Source: Paragorgia papillata | Lineage: Eukaryota > Cnidaria > Anthozoa > Scleralcyonacea > Coralliidae | Assembly (NCBI GenBank): GCA_035771165.1 | Contig: JAWNZC010000321.1 | Span: 967,501-1,031,500 of the forward strand | Length of the DNA: 64,000 nt | Reading direction: 5' to 3' | Shown here: piece after piece, positions 12,205 through 22,609 of the stretch | Numbering within the stretch: the first letter of the stretch is position 1 | Layout: every line of letters begins with the position of its first letter | The notes under the pieces: model-generated | What the model was told of the DNA's origin: nothing | Database searches by the model: none | Seen by the model: the letters and a program-made list of their open reading frames with translations, nothing else | Translations under genes and position numbers: made by a program

Positions 12205-12398
12205 TAACACTTTGAGGCCTGGATCTCTCCTAGAGACCTCTCCCTGTGCTGAATAAAAGCCAGAATAAAATACTAAAGACTCGTCTCCAGGCTTCAAAGT
12301 GTTAAAGAGATAGGACCTCTCCCTGTGCTCAATAAAATCGTCTGGCGTTGAGCCAGAATAAAATACTAAGGACTCGACGTTGGGCTTCAAAGTGTTAA
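12205..12398. repeat. Two-copy tandem repeat, about 85 bp
   Basis: A unit containing GACCTCTCCCTGTGCT, AATAAAATACTAA, GACTCG and CTTCAAAGTGTTAA appears twice in direct orientation. The copies differ mainly by an insert with GTCTGGCGTTGAGCC. No coding evidence. Confidence 0.6.
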
Positions 12399-12479
12399 CT
12401 AAATTGACCAATAACAAAACGCGTAGTATGTCATTAGTAAGAATTGAAATAAACTAACAAAGAGAATTAAAATTCAACG

Positions 12480-12612
12480 TGCAATTTTCGATCGAACCCT
12501 AACCTGAATGTCAGGCCTTTATTTGTCCCAGCCTTCAGCTAAACCCGGCAGCGCGGGCAGAGGTACGGGCGAGCAAGAAGGCGAAAAATAAAGGCCTGAG
12601 GAAACTCTTCAA
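12480..12612 (+). mobile_element. tRNA-derived SINE, head mostly lost
   Basis: The body AACCTGAATGTCAGGCCTTT through GAGGAAACTCTT matches, in the opposite orientation, the body of the more complete copy at 28262-28440. The body ends in AAATAAAGGCCTGA, the complement of its own start. Here only a remnant of the B-box-like GTTCGA region remains on the 5' side. Confidence 0.55.
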
Positions 12613-12815
12613 CAAAACTGTGGGGACTCCGTCCATCTCATGGACGGGAGATCTGATTGGCTGACTAATTGAAGTAAGGATTTTGATTGGTTCATTCAGA
12701 TAAACAACTTGCCCAAAGGTGCACCGTCAAGGTGCATACCGTGACAAGGTCATCGCCATTTCTTGAATGTGTTTATCGTGTACGTTTCTGTGACCAATTC
12801 ATTCATTTAATCATT

Positions 12816-12989
12816 ATGTCGGAAAATCAAACCATAGGAGGATTTTTAACACATTTTCATTGACACATATCGGCTATGAGTCTTTGAAACCAGACTGAAC
12901 AAACGACGTGCATTCGAAAGCTCGCTGTTGGCAGCCAAGATGTCTTTGCTGTTTTGCCCACTGGTTTTGGTAAAAGTCTTATATATCAG
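12816..12989 (+). pseudogene. Helicase-like exon with Walker A motif, disrupted
   Basis: From the ATG at 12816 one frame runs with two in-frame stops (at about codons 17 and 25) into DVFAVLPTGFGKSLIYQ. This is the ATP-binding motif I style (PTGxGKS) of RecQ/DEAD-type superfamily-2 helicases. The frame is cut at ATATATCAG by the 12990-16366 element. The second copy of that 9-bp target (16367-16375) is followed by CTGAGG, which would be a normal donor if its first base were G. Only the first motif is present, so it is probably a decayed first coding exon or a pseudogene fragment. Confidence 0.55.
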
Positions 12990-13132
12990 CATCCTCGTAC
13001 CCAGGGTCTTATCTCCGCTCCCCTGCGCTGCGAAAAGACCCTGGTTGGGGCTGGTCACGTGTCTCCCAGAATATGGGAGATAACAAACTTTTCTTGTCAG
13101 GGTCGGGTGGTTGTTTTGAAAATTTGTCGCAG

Positions 13133-13368
13133 TACCTCGAATCAAGAATATTTACAATATCGAGCTCTGAATATCGAGGAAAGCTCATTACGCAAATTAA
13201 ACACTCCATGGATAACAATCTGGTATTATTGAATTACAATTCTGAACTTCTACAAAAGCCTTCCGTCGTTCAATCCGACGAGCAGCGAGATTCTATATTC
13301 TTCGAATGGATTTCTACAGTCATCACTCAGCGATCTGATATTAGCAGCCTGAAGATTTTAAATTTTAC
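13133..13368 (+). CDS. Exon-like segment of the unknown element gene
   Basis: A long plus-strand frame (open from 13073, perhaps entering at a GTCGCAG acceptor near 13132) has coding-like codon use, with phrases such as NNLVLLNYNSELLQ and FFEWISTVITQRSD. It reaches SLKILNFT at 13366. After removing the nested 1544-bp element and one target copy, the frame ends precisely at ACA followed by GTAAGC (14923), a good donor in phase 0. No domain recognised. Confidence 0.4.
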
Positions 13369-14912
13369 GAGTGTAGACAAAAGTCGAGGGTCGAGGGTCG
13401 AGGGTGGATGTCGAGGGTCGAGGGTTGATGTCGAGGGTCGAAAAATGTGGAGAAAATGGAAAAATATCGCGGAAATACAGAATATTTATAAAATCACGAA
13501 ATGCGTCATTCGATCATTTTCAGGAAGAGCTGTTTGAACGAAACTGTACGCGTGAGGAAGGCGAAGCAAGCACCCAAGAAGTTTAAAATTTAATACATGT
13601 AAATAATTCAGATCCGCTTTAAACGCTAGTTCGGGTCTGCCATCCTTGCGCAAATTTGTTTAATGTTCAGCGCTTGTATCTGAGCCGCGGAAATATAATT
13701 AATATTATCTTGAGGCGATAGGTTCGAATATTACGAACATGATCACAAGACTCAAAATCATGTCATTACAAAAGCTCGCACAGAACTTTATAATTCGCAT
13801 AAGGCCTATTTCAGGCATCTCGCTTTCTCGCTGATTTTCTCAAATATATAGGTACGGATAGTTAAAGAAAACTAGAAAACTGGGGGAATTGTCTGTAGTG
13901 ATTCACTATTTAGCTTTGCAAAATCTATTTTAAATATCTTTTAATATCGAATATCCGCCTGTTTTCTGTCAACTATTGACATGTAACATATACCGCTAGT
14001 TGATATACGATACATATTTCACAAGCACATTTTCTGATTCTCAATCCTGAGTTGTGTCGAGTCGAAAATCTTTTAAATTACGATTTTTTTTACATATCCG
14101 AAGACTGACAAAGTGATTCTTTGTTTCTCCTACTAAACTGCTACGAGAACTCTACACACTGCTATCTTTCTACTCTACTCCAAGATTTTCAAATGCGTTG
14201 GACTACCTTAAACACACAACAAGTTTGGTAAGCACTCACTTTTATTCTCGTCTAATATATTGTGTTGATAGCGATTATTATTTCTCTTCCAACAATTAAC
14301 TTAATATTTACATTGACTCCCAACCCCAAATCCCTGTTGATGAGACCACCAGAAGGTCGAAACGCGTCCAGGGTTGTGTCCCAGATCCTGATTGCACTAT
14401 ACTTTATGTTACATGTCTTTTATTCTTCTTCTGTCGTTTTTTACATGGTTCTTTAAGCAATATATATACACTACATGTCCAACAGCGTGGTCCGTATCGC
14501 CTTTCCATACGCAACATAGCCGGAGGCTGATTGCGCTTTTTATTCAAATTTCCTTCTATATAAATTTCTCCCTCATTCTTCAACAATGCATTACATGACT
14601 TTAACTCCTCTGTGGTTCCCAAACTTATAAAAAAAACGCAAGGATGGCAGACCCGAACTAGCGTTTAAAGCGAATTATTTACATGTATTAAATTTTAAAC
14701 TTCTTGGGTGCTTGCTTCGCCTTCCTCACGCGTACAGTTTCATTCAAACAGCTCTTCCTGAAAATGATCGAATGACGCATTTCGTGATTTTATAAATATT
14801 CTGTATTTCCCCGATATTTTTCCATTTTCTCGACATTTTTCGACCCTCGACATCCACCCTCGACCCTCGACATCCACCCTCGACCCTCGACCCTCGACTT
14901 TTGTCTACACTC
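13369..14912. mobile_element. Foldback element with 9-bp TSD and about 280-bp arms
   Basis: The arms 13369-13650 and 14636-14912 are inverted, nearly identical copies beginning GAGTGTAGACAAAAGTCGAG. They include a GTCGAGG tandem run (GGGTCGAGGGTCGAGGGT-type) and GGAAGAGCTGTTTGAACGAA-like sequence. AAATTTTAC flanks it on both sides (13360-13368 and 14913-14921). The unique centre (about 985 bp) holds a hammerhead-like motif at 14332-14373 and no clear protein. It sits inside the 12990-16366 element, one base from an exon end. Confidence 0.85.
14332..14373 (+). ncRNA. Hammerhead-ribozyme-like motif (type I, degenerate)
   Basis: Reading CCCTG-TTGATGA-GACC-loop-GGTC-GAAAC-GC-GTC-CAGGG gives stem I (CCCTG/CAGGG), stem II (GACC/GGTC, 7-nt loop ACCAGAA), the GAAA core, a minimal stem III, and GUC, whose normal cleavage point would be after 14368. 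This layout, with a very short stem III, matches the metazoan and Penelope-type hammerheads I know of. The conserved core CUGAUGA is UUGAUGA here. The C3 change would be expected to damage catalysis, so it is probably a fossil. Confidence 0.55.
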
Positions 14913-15515
14913 AAATTTTACAGTAAGCGGATTTAAATTTCCTTACAATCAACTGAATCAAGACTATGCGAAATTCACAAATTATTTTGGTTGACAATCG
15001 TTTGAACCTCCATTCCAAAGAAAGTGTGGAAATTATCCCACTGCATCTCTTGCAACGGCCAACGCTCGCGGAATTCATATACAGATTCAACACCTTGGGC
15101 TTGCAGCTGTCAACAAGGCTTTACATTCTTATTCTGTGCTTTAGAAATTCCAAGAGGTTAGTTCATCACCTTTACTATTTCTTTATTTTCTACATCGCAT
15201 ACAACAATTTCATGCCGTTTCGTAACGTGCAGCGGCGGGCCGGTGTATTAAAGTAGGCACTTATACTTGAACTATATTGCTGATTTTTAAACTGAGCCAA
15301 CCTTATTTAATAACATTCATCATAATTCATAAAAGGAGCCACAAGCGCATGTTGTCAACTGTTAATTGCTAGCCTCAATTTCACTAAAGTTGTCTACCTA
15401 TCAGTATCGCGTTTTACTTACTATTGTTAACATTTTACAGTATTATTGTATCGCGCGCTTAACGTTGTTGCTTGTTCAATCACTTCAATGTTTTTCTTGT
15501 CACTGTATTTTACAG

Positions 15516-15605
15516 AATTACAGCCAAAACTCACCACTGAATCCGCAGCGCGAATGTTATACCGTTCTATGTTTCCTAAATTATGGAAAATACTTCGTTA
15601 TAAAC
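15516..15605 (+). CDS. Candidate internal exon, 30 codons
   Basis: It is bounded by an acceptor (TGTATTTTACAG before 15516) and a donor (AAC|GTTAAC at 15606). The length of 90 bp keeps phase 0 with both the preceding donor at 14923 and the following acceptor at 15803. The frame reads NYSQNSPLNPQRECY at its start and has no stop. Short exons like this can arise by chance; phase agreement is the main support. Confidence 0.35.
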
Positions 15606-15803
15606 GTTAACTGAATTCCGAAAGATCCAAATTATGGCATGACCACCGTTCAACTGAGTTCAATATATTATAATAAATATGTTTACTTCGCCGTTCAGAC
15701 TCCTTAAACAACTCAGGCACATTTGTATTACCTTTAAATATCACCTTGATCATGTATTCTATAAATGTTCATATAGTTTACTGATATTGTCTTTGTTTTT
15801 TAG

Positions 15804-16031
15804 GCAACCGTTTCGTATAAACGCAAACAGTCAGACGCGCGCAACGAAACGCTTGAAAACATTGACAGTTGGCACATAAAAAACAACAAAGGCAAAGCGG
15901 CGGGACACAAAGCGACTAACGAAAAATTGGCGGTGTATTCGGGTAGACTTCGACGAATAAAACCCAAGGCGCTAATCAACCAGAGAGATTTACACGTATT
16001 TTACTATTTCAAAAAGCCAATCGAGACATAG
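15804..16031 (+). CDS. Candidate terminal exon of the unknown element gene
   Basis: A strong acceptor (GTCTTTGTTTTTTAG) precedes a 75-codon open frame ending in TAG at 16029-16031. The peptide is basic and charged (for example SWHIKNNKGKAAGHK, LRRIKPKALINQRD) and ends FYYFKKPIET. AATAAA follows at 16194-16199, as expected for a 3' untranslated region. The segment lies inside the inverted-repeat element 12990-16366. No family recognised; it could be an element protein or a captured host gene. Confidence 0.5.
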   Translation, partial: ATVSYKRKQSDARNETLENIDSWHIKNNKGKAAGHKATNEKLAVYSGRLRRIKPKALINQRDLHVFYYFKKPIET

Positions 16032-16193
16032 AGGCCTTCGAGTTCAGGACGGCGACAGCCGACTTCTGTTTCTACATACAGTTTGCAGCATCGCACAACA
16101 CTGAGTAAACTGACGTAAATAAACATCGATTTGGGCATGCACTCTGAGTCTGGCTTTCTTGACAGTTATAAAACGTACACCTTGTCTTGTCAG

Positions 16194-16199
16194 AATAAA
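16194..16199 (+). promoter_or_regulatory. Polyadenylation signal AATAAA
   Basis: An AATAAA (with a second overlapping copy) lies about 165 bp after the stop of the 15804-16031 exon, inside the same element. Confidence 0.4.
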
Positions 16200-16449
16200 A
16201 TAAATCCATTATAAAAACATTGTCTTTTCGTGTTCAGTTTAGCCACGTTTCTAAATAACCCACCCCCAGTAAGTTATATTTTTGCCCTCGAAACACGTGA
16301 CCAGCCCCAACCAAGAGTCTTTACGCAGCGCGGGGGAGCGGAGATAAGACCCTGGGTACGAGGATGATATATCAGCTGAGGGACAGTCAGCGCAATGCAT
16401 CGCGGGCGCATAACTTAGCCAATTCTACGCCTGGAATAGGAATATCAGA

Positions 16450-16748
16450 CATCTTGAGGTATCATTACCTTCAAATTATGAAGCTTAACCAACATTAAAA
16501 CCACCATCTGATTGGACAACCTTTTAAAACGAATCCTCACCCCCATACCACCCCCCGGTAATCACGCCCCCCGGAAACCCTAAACCTAACCACAACCCTC
16601 CGGAAAAATGTGCATCCTCTCAGACCCCGGCCACAGCACCCCTCTAGGATTTTTAGCTTTATGTGTTCAAGATTAACATCCCGCATGTGGGATGGTTATA
16701 TTAGATGGTTAAGCTTCATATTTTGTAACCGATGATACCTCACATCTT
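16450..16748. repeat. Short inverted-repeat element
   Basis: ATCTTGAGGTATCAT with GAAGCTTAACCA (16451-16490) recurs inverted as TGGTTAAGCTTCATA with GATGATACCTCACATC (16700-16747). A C-rich segment with CCCCCCGG words lies between. The next element (16751-20870) inserted at its right edge. Confidence 0.55.
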
Positions 16749-16995
16749 ACGTTGTTTTACCGTGTAGCAGAGCACAAAGTACGTCACAGATAATCAGTCG
16801 TTGATTTCAATAATCATTCAAAATAGCATATATTGCATGCTTCAGAATGACCATAGCTACTTGTTCCTTTCTGCCAGAGTGCCAGTTTGGCCAGAGTAAC
16901 ATATATTTCTTCGTTTCTGCCAGAGCGACCAGAGCGCCAGTTTGGCCAGAGTAGGGATCATGTTGCATTTCTAATGCGCTGCAATTTTCCTTATA

Positions 16996-18062
16996 CTATA
17001 GTATAGTATAGTATAGTATAGTATAGTATAGTATAGTATAGTATAGTATAGTATAGTATAGTATAGTATAGTATAGTATAGTATAGTATAGTATAGTATA
17101 GTATAGTATAGTATAGTATAGTATAGTATAGTATAGTATAGTATAGTATAGTATAGTATAGTATAGTATAGTATAGTATAGTATAGTATATAGTATAGTA
17201 TAGTATAGTATAGTATAGTATAGTATAGTATAGTATAGTATAGTATAGTATAAGTATAGTATAGTATAGTATAGTATAGTATAGTATAGTATAGTATAGT
17301 ATAGTATAGTATAGTATAGTATAGTATAGTATAGTATAGTATAGTATAGTATAGTATAGTATAGTATAGTATAGTATAGTATAGTATAGTATAGTATAGT
17401 ATAGTATAGTATAGTATAGTATAGTATAGTATAGTATAGTATAGTATAGTATAGTATAGTATAGTATAGTATAGTATAGTATAGTATAGTATAGTATAGT
17501 ATAGTATAGTATAGTATAGTATAGTATAGTATAGTATAGTATAGTATAGTATAGTATAGTATAGTATAGTATAGTATAGTATAGTATAGTATAGTATAGT
17601 ATAGTATAGTATAGTATAGTATAGTATAGTATAGTATAGTATAGTATAGTATAGTATAGTATAGTATAGTATAGTATAGTATAGTATAGTATAGTATAGT
17701 ATAGTATAGTATAGTATAGTATAGTATAGTATAGTATAGTATAGTATAGTATAGTATAGTATAGTATAGTATAGTATAGTATAGTATAGTATAGTATAGT
17801 ATAGTATAGTATAGTATAGTATAGTATAGTATAGTATAGTATAAGTATAGTATAGTATAGTATAGTATAGTATAGTATAGTATAGTATAGTATAGTTAGT
17901 ATAGTATAGTATAGTATAGTATAGTATAGTATAGTATAGTATAGTATAGTATAGTATAGTATAGTATAGTATAGTATAGTATAGTATAGTATAGTATAGT
18001 ATAGTATAGTATAGTATAGTATAGTATAGTATAGTATAGTATAGTATAGTATAGTATAGTAT
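16996..18062. repeat. TATAG pentanucleotide microsatellite, about 1.07 kb
   Basis: Roughly 210 copies of TATAG, broken only by small phase shifts near 17190, 17252, 17841 and 17896. The 374-codon open frame across it is an artefact of the 5-bp repeat. It lies next to the left arm of the 16751-20870 element. Confidence 0.97.
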
Positions 18063-19179
18063 ATAAGAGTACAAGTTACGTCTAAATTTTGTCAAAAACG
18101 ACTACACATGCAGCGCGAGTAAATTTACAAGTGAAGTATTGATGCTATAACTCATGTTCATATATGTTGGGCATGCAATAGCTAGCGCAATCGCGAGTCA
18201 CCCAATGGGTTCAGCCGGTAAATTGCCACTATTAAAAGTAAACCTTGTGTATACCGTATTTGCTGCAGATTAACTAAACACTGGGTGAGTAGTGAGTACA
18301 CTGGATCTTTACGACGACCTCTGTTACAGCAAGTCTATTAAACAAGCGCGGCCACCCTCGTATCGTTCTACTCGTGATTTCTACTAAGAGTCAAGTTTGA
18401 CATTTCTTTTACACATTGCTTTTATTAGTGTCAAGGTGTATACTGATCAAACAAACATTGCCCGGCAATGTTGTAATATGCATGCCAACATTTTCAAATA
18501 CAGCACTGATTCATTTCTACAAGTCATGCAATGATAGAACTTAAAAGATACAAAATATGTTTTATGACATTTTGAACAATAAGAAAATGTAAATCTAATG
18601 TAGGTATTTAGTATTTCTGCGTTTTGGCTGTCTTCACTTGAATCAGTGTTAATCAGGATTAACAGTTTTAACATATGCCTATATGGCTATGCGTCGGACG
18701 ATTTGAATTTGTCAGCTGTACTAATTTGGTCTTTTTTACTTGTCTGAGCAATTTTCAAAAAGAGAAACAGCACATGCATGCGGTTATAATATTAGACTGG
18801 AGTATAACCATGATGTAAATGTGTTTATTCATATTTCATAAACCCAACACAAACCGCTTCCGCTTAAATTTACAGTTGAGCAATCCGATTAATAGCAACA
18901 TAAAAAAAAAACCCATTGAAACTTTAACATATAATATAACTAATATAACTTTTTAGTAACATGACGTATAGTATACAATATACTATCTTGTTTCTTAGCA
19001 TAATAATCTTTCTGAATGTTATACTAAATTACTATTTTCTACCTCTTAAGTTAGCTATTAATTTTGTAGTTTGTTCCTGATTTGTACATATCGACAGGGT
19101 TCTTTGGAAGAGCATTATTATGACTAATGATGAGACGCCATAGTTTATCCATCTTAATAATGCATAAATTACATTTTTA

Positions 19180-19390
19180 GGCCTGCGCTAAACGTCGCAC
19201 AATTAACGAATTTAATACGAATTTAATTCGAATTATAATGCGACGTAAATGCGAGGTCGAGTTAAACGTCGAATTTCAGTCGAATATAATTGTTTTTACT
19301 TTGACTCGTGGAGCCTGAAAAATGACTTCTTGAAAATATGGCGGCGAATTGTCACAAACAGCGTCTATTGTGCGACGTTTAGCGCAGGCC
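19180..19390. mobile_element. Harbinger-like MITE, TSD TTA
   Basis: Perfect terminal repeats GGCCTGCGCTAAACGTCGCA (19180) and the complement (to 19390), with TTA directly outside both ends (19177-19179, 19391-19393). The interior repeats CGTCGAATT and TAAACGTCGAA motifs. 211 bp, non-coding. Confidence 0.85.
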
Positions 19391-19739
19391 TTATGCATGC
19401 ATGCATGGTTCATGCACACGTTAATTGTATACAACAATACCTTGCAGTTTATACGTAGCCGTATAGTTATGAAGAGTGCAAAAACGTTTATATATGAAAA
19501 GATAATGTTGTTTCTAGTTACTTATCAATGTCAACCTAAAAGGTGCAAAACATCCAATAGTAGCACGTTCTGTGCAGGCATATTTATTACTCTTCATCGT
19601 TACTGTCTTCTAAGTCCGCAGCAAGGATTCGTGCAGCGTTTTCGTCGTTTGCCATTAGTCTCTCTCGAAGCCTGTTCGAAATGTCCATATTTTGGGTGGA
19701 AAAGCATTTGCCGTACTCCTCAAATATATAAAATATATA

Positions 19740-20750
19740 ATGTTACTCAAACAGACAAATATATAATGTTACTCTGGCCAAACTGGCGCTCTGGCCGCTC
19801 TGGCAGAAACAGACAAATATATAATGTTACTCTGGCCAAACTGGCGCTCTGGCCGCTCTGGCAGAAACAGACAAATATATAATGTTACTCTGGCCAAACT
19901 GGCACTCTGGCCGCTCTGGCAGAAACAGACAAATATATAATGTTACTCTGGCCAAACTGGCACTCTGGCCGCTCTGGCAGAAACAGACAAATATATGTTA
20001 CTCTGGCCAAACTGGCACTCTGGCCGCTCTGGCAGAAACGAAGAAATATATGTTACTCTGGCCAAACTGGCACTCTGGCCGCTCTGGCAGAAACAGACAA
20101 ATATATAATATTACTCTGGCCAAACTGGCGCTCTGGCAGAAACAGACAAATATATAATATTACTCTGGCCAAACTGGCGCTCTGGCAGAAACGAAGAAAT
20201 ATATGTTACTCTGGCCAAACTGGCACTCTGGCCGCTCTGGCAGAAACGAAGAAATATATAATGTTACTCTGGCCAAACTGGCGCTCTGGCCGCTCTGGCA
20301 GAAACGAAGAAATATATGTTACTCTGGCCAAACTGGCACTCTGGCCGCTCTGGCAGAAACAGACAAATATATAATATTACTCTGGCCAAACTGGCGCTCT
20401 GGCCGCTCTGGCAGAAACGAAGAAATATATGTTACTCTGGCCAAACTGGCACTCTGGCCGCTCTGGCAGAAACGAAGAAATATATAATGTTACTCTGGCC
20501 AAACTGGCGCTCTGGCCGCTCTGGCAGAAACGAAGAAATATATGTTACTCTGGCCAAACTGGCACTCTGGCCGCTCTGGCAGAAACAGACAAATATATAA
20601 TATTACTCTGGCCAAACTGGCGCTCTGGCCGCTCTGGCAGAAACGAAGAAATATATGTTACTCTGGCCAAACTGGCACTCTGGCCGCTCTGGCAGAAACG
20701 AAGAAATATATAATGTTACTCTGGCCAAACTGGCACTCTGGCAGAAAGGA
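19740..20750. repeat. 56/57-bp minisatellite with higher-order structure
   Basis: About 18 copies of a unit containing TACTCTGGCCAAACTGGC, CTCTGGCCGCTCTGGC and AGAAACAGACAAATATATAA or AGAAACGAAGAAATATATG variants. From about 20040 the variants alternate so that the pattern recurs every 113 bp and exactly every 226 bp. Two inverted units lie in the left arm at 16870-16955. All open frames here are artefacts. Confidence 0.95.
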
Positions 20751-20878
20751 ACAAGTAGCTATGGTCATTCTGAAGCATGCAATATATGCTATTTTGAATG
20801 ATTATTGAAATCAACGACTGATTATCTGTGACGTACTTTGTGCTCTGCTACACGGTAAAACAACCCATTGCATCTTAC

Positions 20879-21631
20879 AAGAACTTAGAACCTAAAATAA
20901 ACCAAAAGAACTTAGAATAATATAAATTTACATCAGTTAAACAATGTGGCAAAGATTTCTTGAAAGTATATTCTTTTAATGAAGTGAAGTGAACACAATA
21001 TTTTATAACTTGACAAGTACAAAAGTACACCAAAATATATTGAATTTGGAGGGATTTTTTTGTATTTTGGAGCCCTTCGTACCTCATAAAGTTAGTCAGC
21101 GGCTGTACGTATAATGTTTTCAAAATGGTTGAGAAGAAGGCACTGAAACGCTCGTAATTTTGGAGGATTTCGTACTTTGTCTTCTCTGGCATGCTTGCAT
21201 TGGTAACAGGATCAGCTTACAGTTTTCATAAAAAACAGACTATTTTAAATGTATTTGGCGGAGTGAATACAAGCTAAGATGTCTCTAAATCAATACAAAA
21301 TGAAGAATTAAACCTCGAATTAAACATCGTACAAGAAATGTGGACGTGTGCATTTCGTCGCCGAGCACTTCGAACAACACTACACTGGCCTGAACTTAGC
21401 ATATAATGGGGATTTTGCTGTACTTAATAGGAGTTTACGTTGCGAGATAATATTGTAAAATTGACTTACTCGGGTGGAGTATTGGCAAATCGTGACATAT
21501 TAAGAGTTTACAAGACCACTCATTGAGGTATTTTATAGATTTGTAGACGTGTGCACTTTGCAAATTCTATTTTGTTTCAGTTTGCGCATCGCATTTGTAT
21601 ATTTTTAGTGTTAAAGCTTAGTATTTCCGCC
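20879..21631. other. Intergenic between two transposons
   Basis: No supported gene. A minus-strand 105-codon frame (20875-21192) shows no domain. Confidence 0.4.
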
Positions 21632-22002
21632 CAGTGAACTCGATGTAAGTTAAAATCTGATACCTGGAACGCTAACGTCCAGTAATTCGGGGGGCAAAAA
21701 GTGAGGCAAAAAGTTCCAGGCCCTTGCGCGGTTTGCAGGTAGATTTCAGTCTCCCACAAAATGTTTTTTTACACGATCACCGGTCTTGAGCGAACCGCGA
21801 AGGCTCGAAAAGGTTTGAAAAATTGTTTATTGAATCATTTTATCACGCTTTGCTAAACGTGCATTTTAAATTTTGATTGGTTGTGCTATGCAGTAATTGT
21901 TTATTTGTTGCTATAGTAAAAGTCATTGTCTTTTCAAAACGTGCACGAAGTTTGTCAGTCAAGAAATTAAATCAAACTTTTCGTTATAATATAAACCATA
22001 TA

Positions 22003-22597
22003 TTACCGTATTTTCTGGGCGATAACCCGCGGGTTATCTCTTAATTTTGCTAGGAAACATAATTAATGCGGGTAATAGGGTGGTGCGGGTAATCTGTTGA
22101 ATTCTTAAGACGACGCCATCACGAAGACTGGAGACCAAGGATTCTACTTTCATCTTTCAACTACTGGTACTGTACTTTTTTATAATTTTGTGGTCCCAAA
22201 CCAAGGGAGCAAGTCAGACTGACCTGTATTTCTTCTTCTTTGTTCGGTGTTCCTTCATTTATATTCAGCCATTTTGAATAATTTGGTATATTCATTAACG
22301 TATCGCAGGCGCGGGGCCATTTTTGGAATGCGCTCGGGTTTCCTTCGGCCATGTAGCCCGCGCCTGCGATACGCTAATGATATATACCGCATTATTCAAA
22401 ATGGCTGAATATAAATGAAGGAACGCCGAACAAAGAAGAAATACAAGTCAGTCTGGCGTGCTCCCTTGCCCAAACTTATTATTAGCAGCTGCAGGTTATC
22501 TGATGGTGTGGGTAATACACTGATTTATTTTTCCAAAAGTGACATTTTTGTTGCTGTGCGGGTTATACGCCATGCGGGTTATCGCCCAGAAAATATG
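22003..22597. mobile_element. Nested palindromic elements
   Basis: The outer arms ACCGTATTTTCTGGGCGATA (22003) and the complement (to 22597) enclose a second, longer palindrome (22192-22462) with AAGGGAGCAAGTCAGACTGA-like ends. That inner palindrome shares GCCATTTTGAATAAT and CGCAGGCGC with the 9617-10071 family. Two successive insertions are likely. Confidence 0.7.
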
Positions 22598-22609
22598 GTA
22601 GTATAGGTA

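Larger units (their letters stand above)
12990..16366 (+). mobile_element. Gene-carrying TIR element, 9-bp TSD
   Basis: The ends CATCCTCGTACCCAGGGTC (12990) and GACCCTGGGTACGAGGATG (to 16366) extend into inverted arms of about 70-80 bp that include GGGGCTGGTCACGTG. Identical 9-bp copies of ATATATCAG flank it (12981-12989 and 16367-16375). Nine-base duplications are typical of Mutator-like and foldback elements. It holds a plus-strand, apparently spliced gene (see 13133, 15516 and 15804) and a nested foldback element (13369-14912). Without that insertion it would be about 1.8 kb. A related end occurs at 32559. The encoded protein is not a transposase I recognise. Confidence 0.75.
16751..20870. 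mobile_element. hAT-like element loaded with satellite DNA, 8-bp TSD
   Basis: The left arm (GTTGTTTTACCGTGTAGCAG and on, 16751-16955) and right arm (to 20870) are inverted, almost identical repeats of about 200 bp. CATCTTAC lies outside both ends (16743-16750 and 20871-20878). The right end reads CAATGGGTTGTTTTACC; the left lacks the first six bases. CAATGG-type ends with 8-bp duplications fit hAT. It contains a TATAG microsatellite, a MITE and a minisatellite grown from the arm sequence. No transposase seen. A short minus-strand frame (18447-18674) with two C-x2-C pairs is too weak to call a gene. Confidence 0.75.

Noticed and set aside
16971..18095. 374-codon open frame of TILYY repeats
   Set aside because: It is a translation of the TATAG microsatellite; a 5-bp repeat without stops stays open in its reading frames.
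18447..18674. Minus-strand frame with C-x2-C ... C-x2-C, possible zinc-binding protein
   Set aside because: Cysteine spacing fits no family I can name, there is no ATG context or splice support, and it lies inside a non-autonomous transposon.
19740..20750. Regular repeats resembling a CRISPR array
   Set aside because: The whole 56/57-bp period is conserved with no unique spacers, the sequence is from an animal-like genome, and the unit also lies in the transposon arms.
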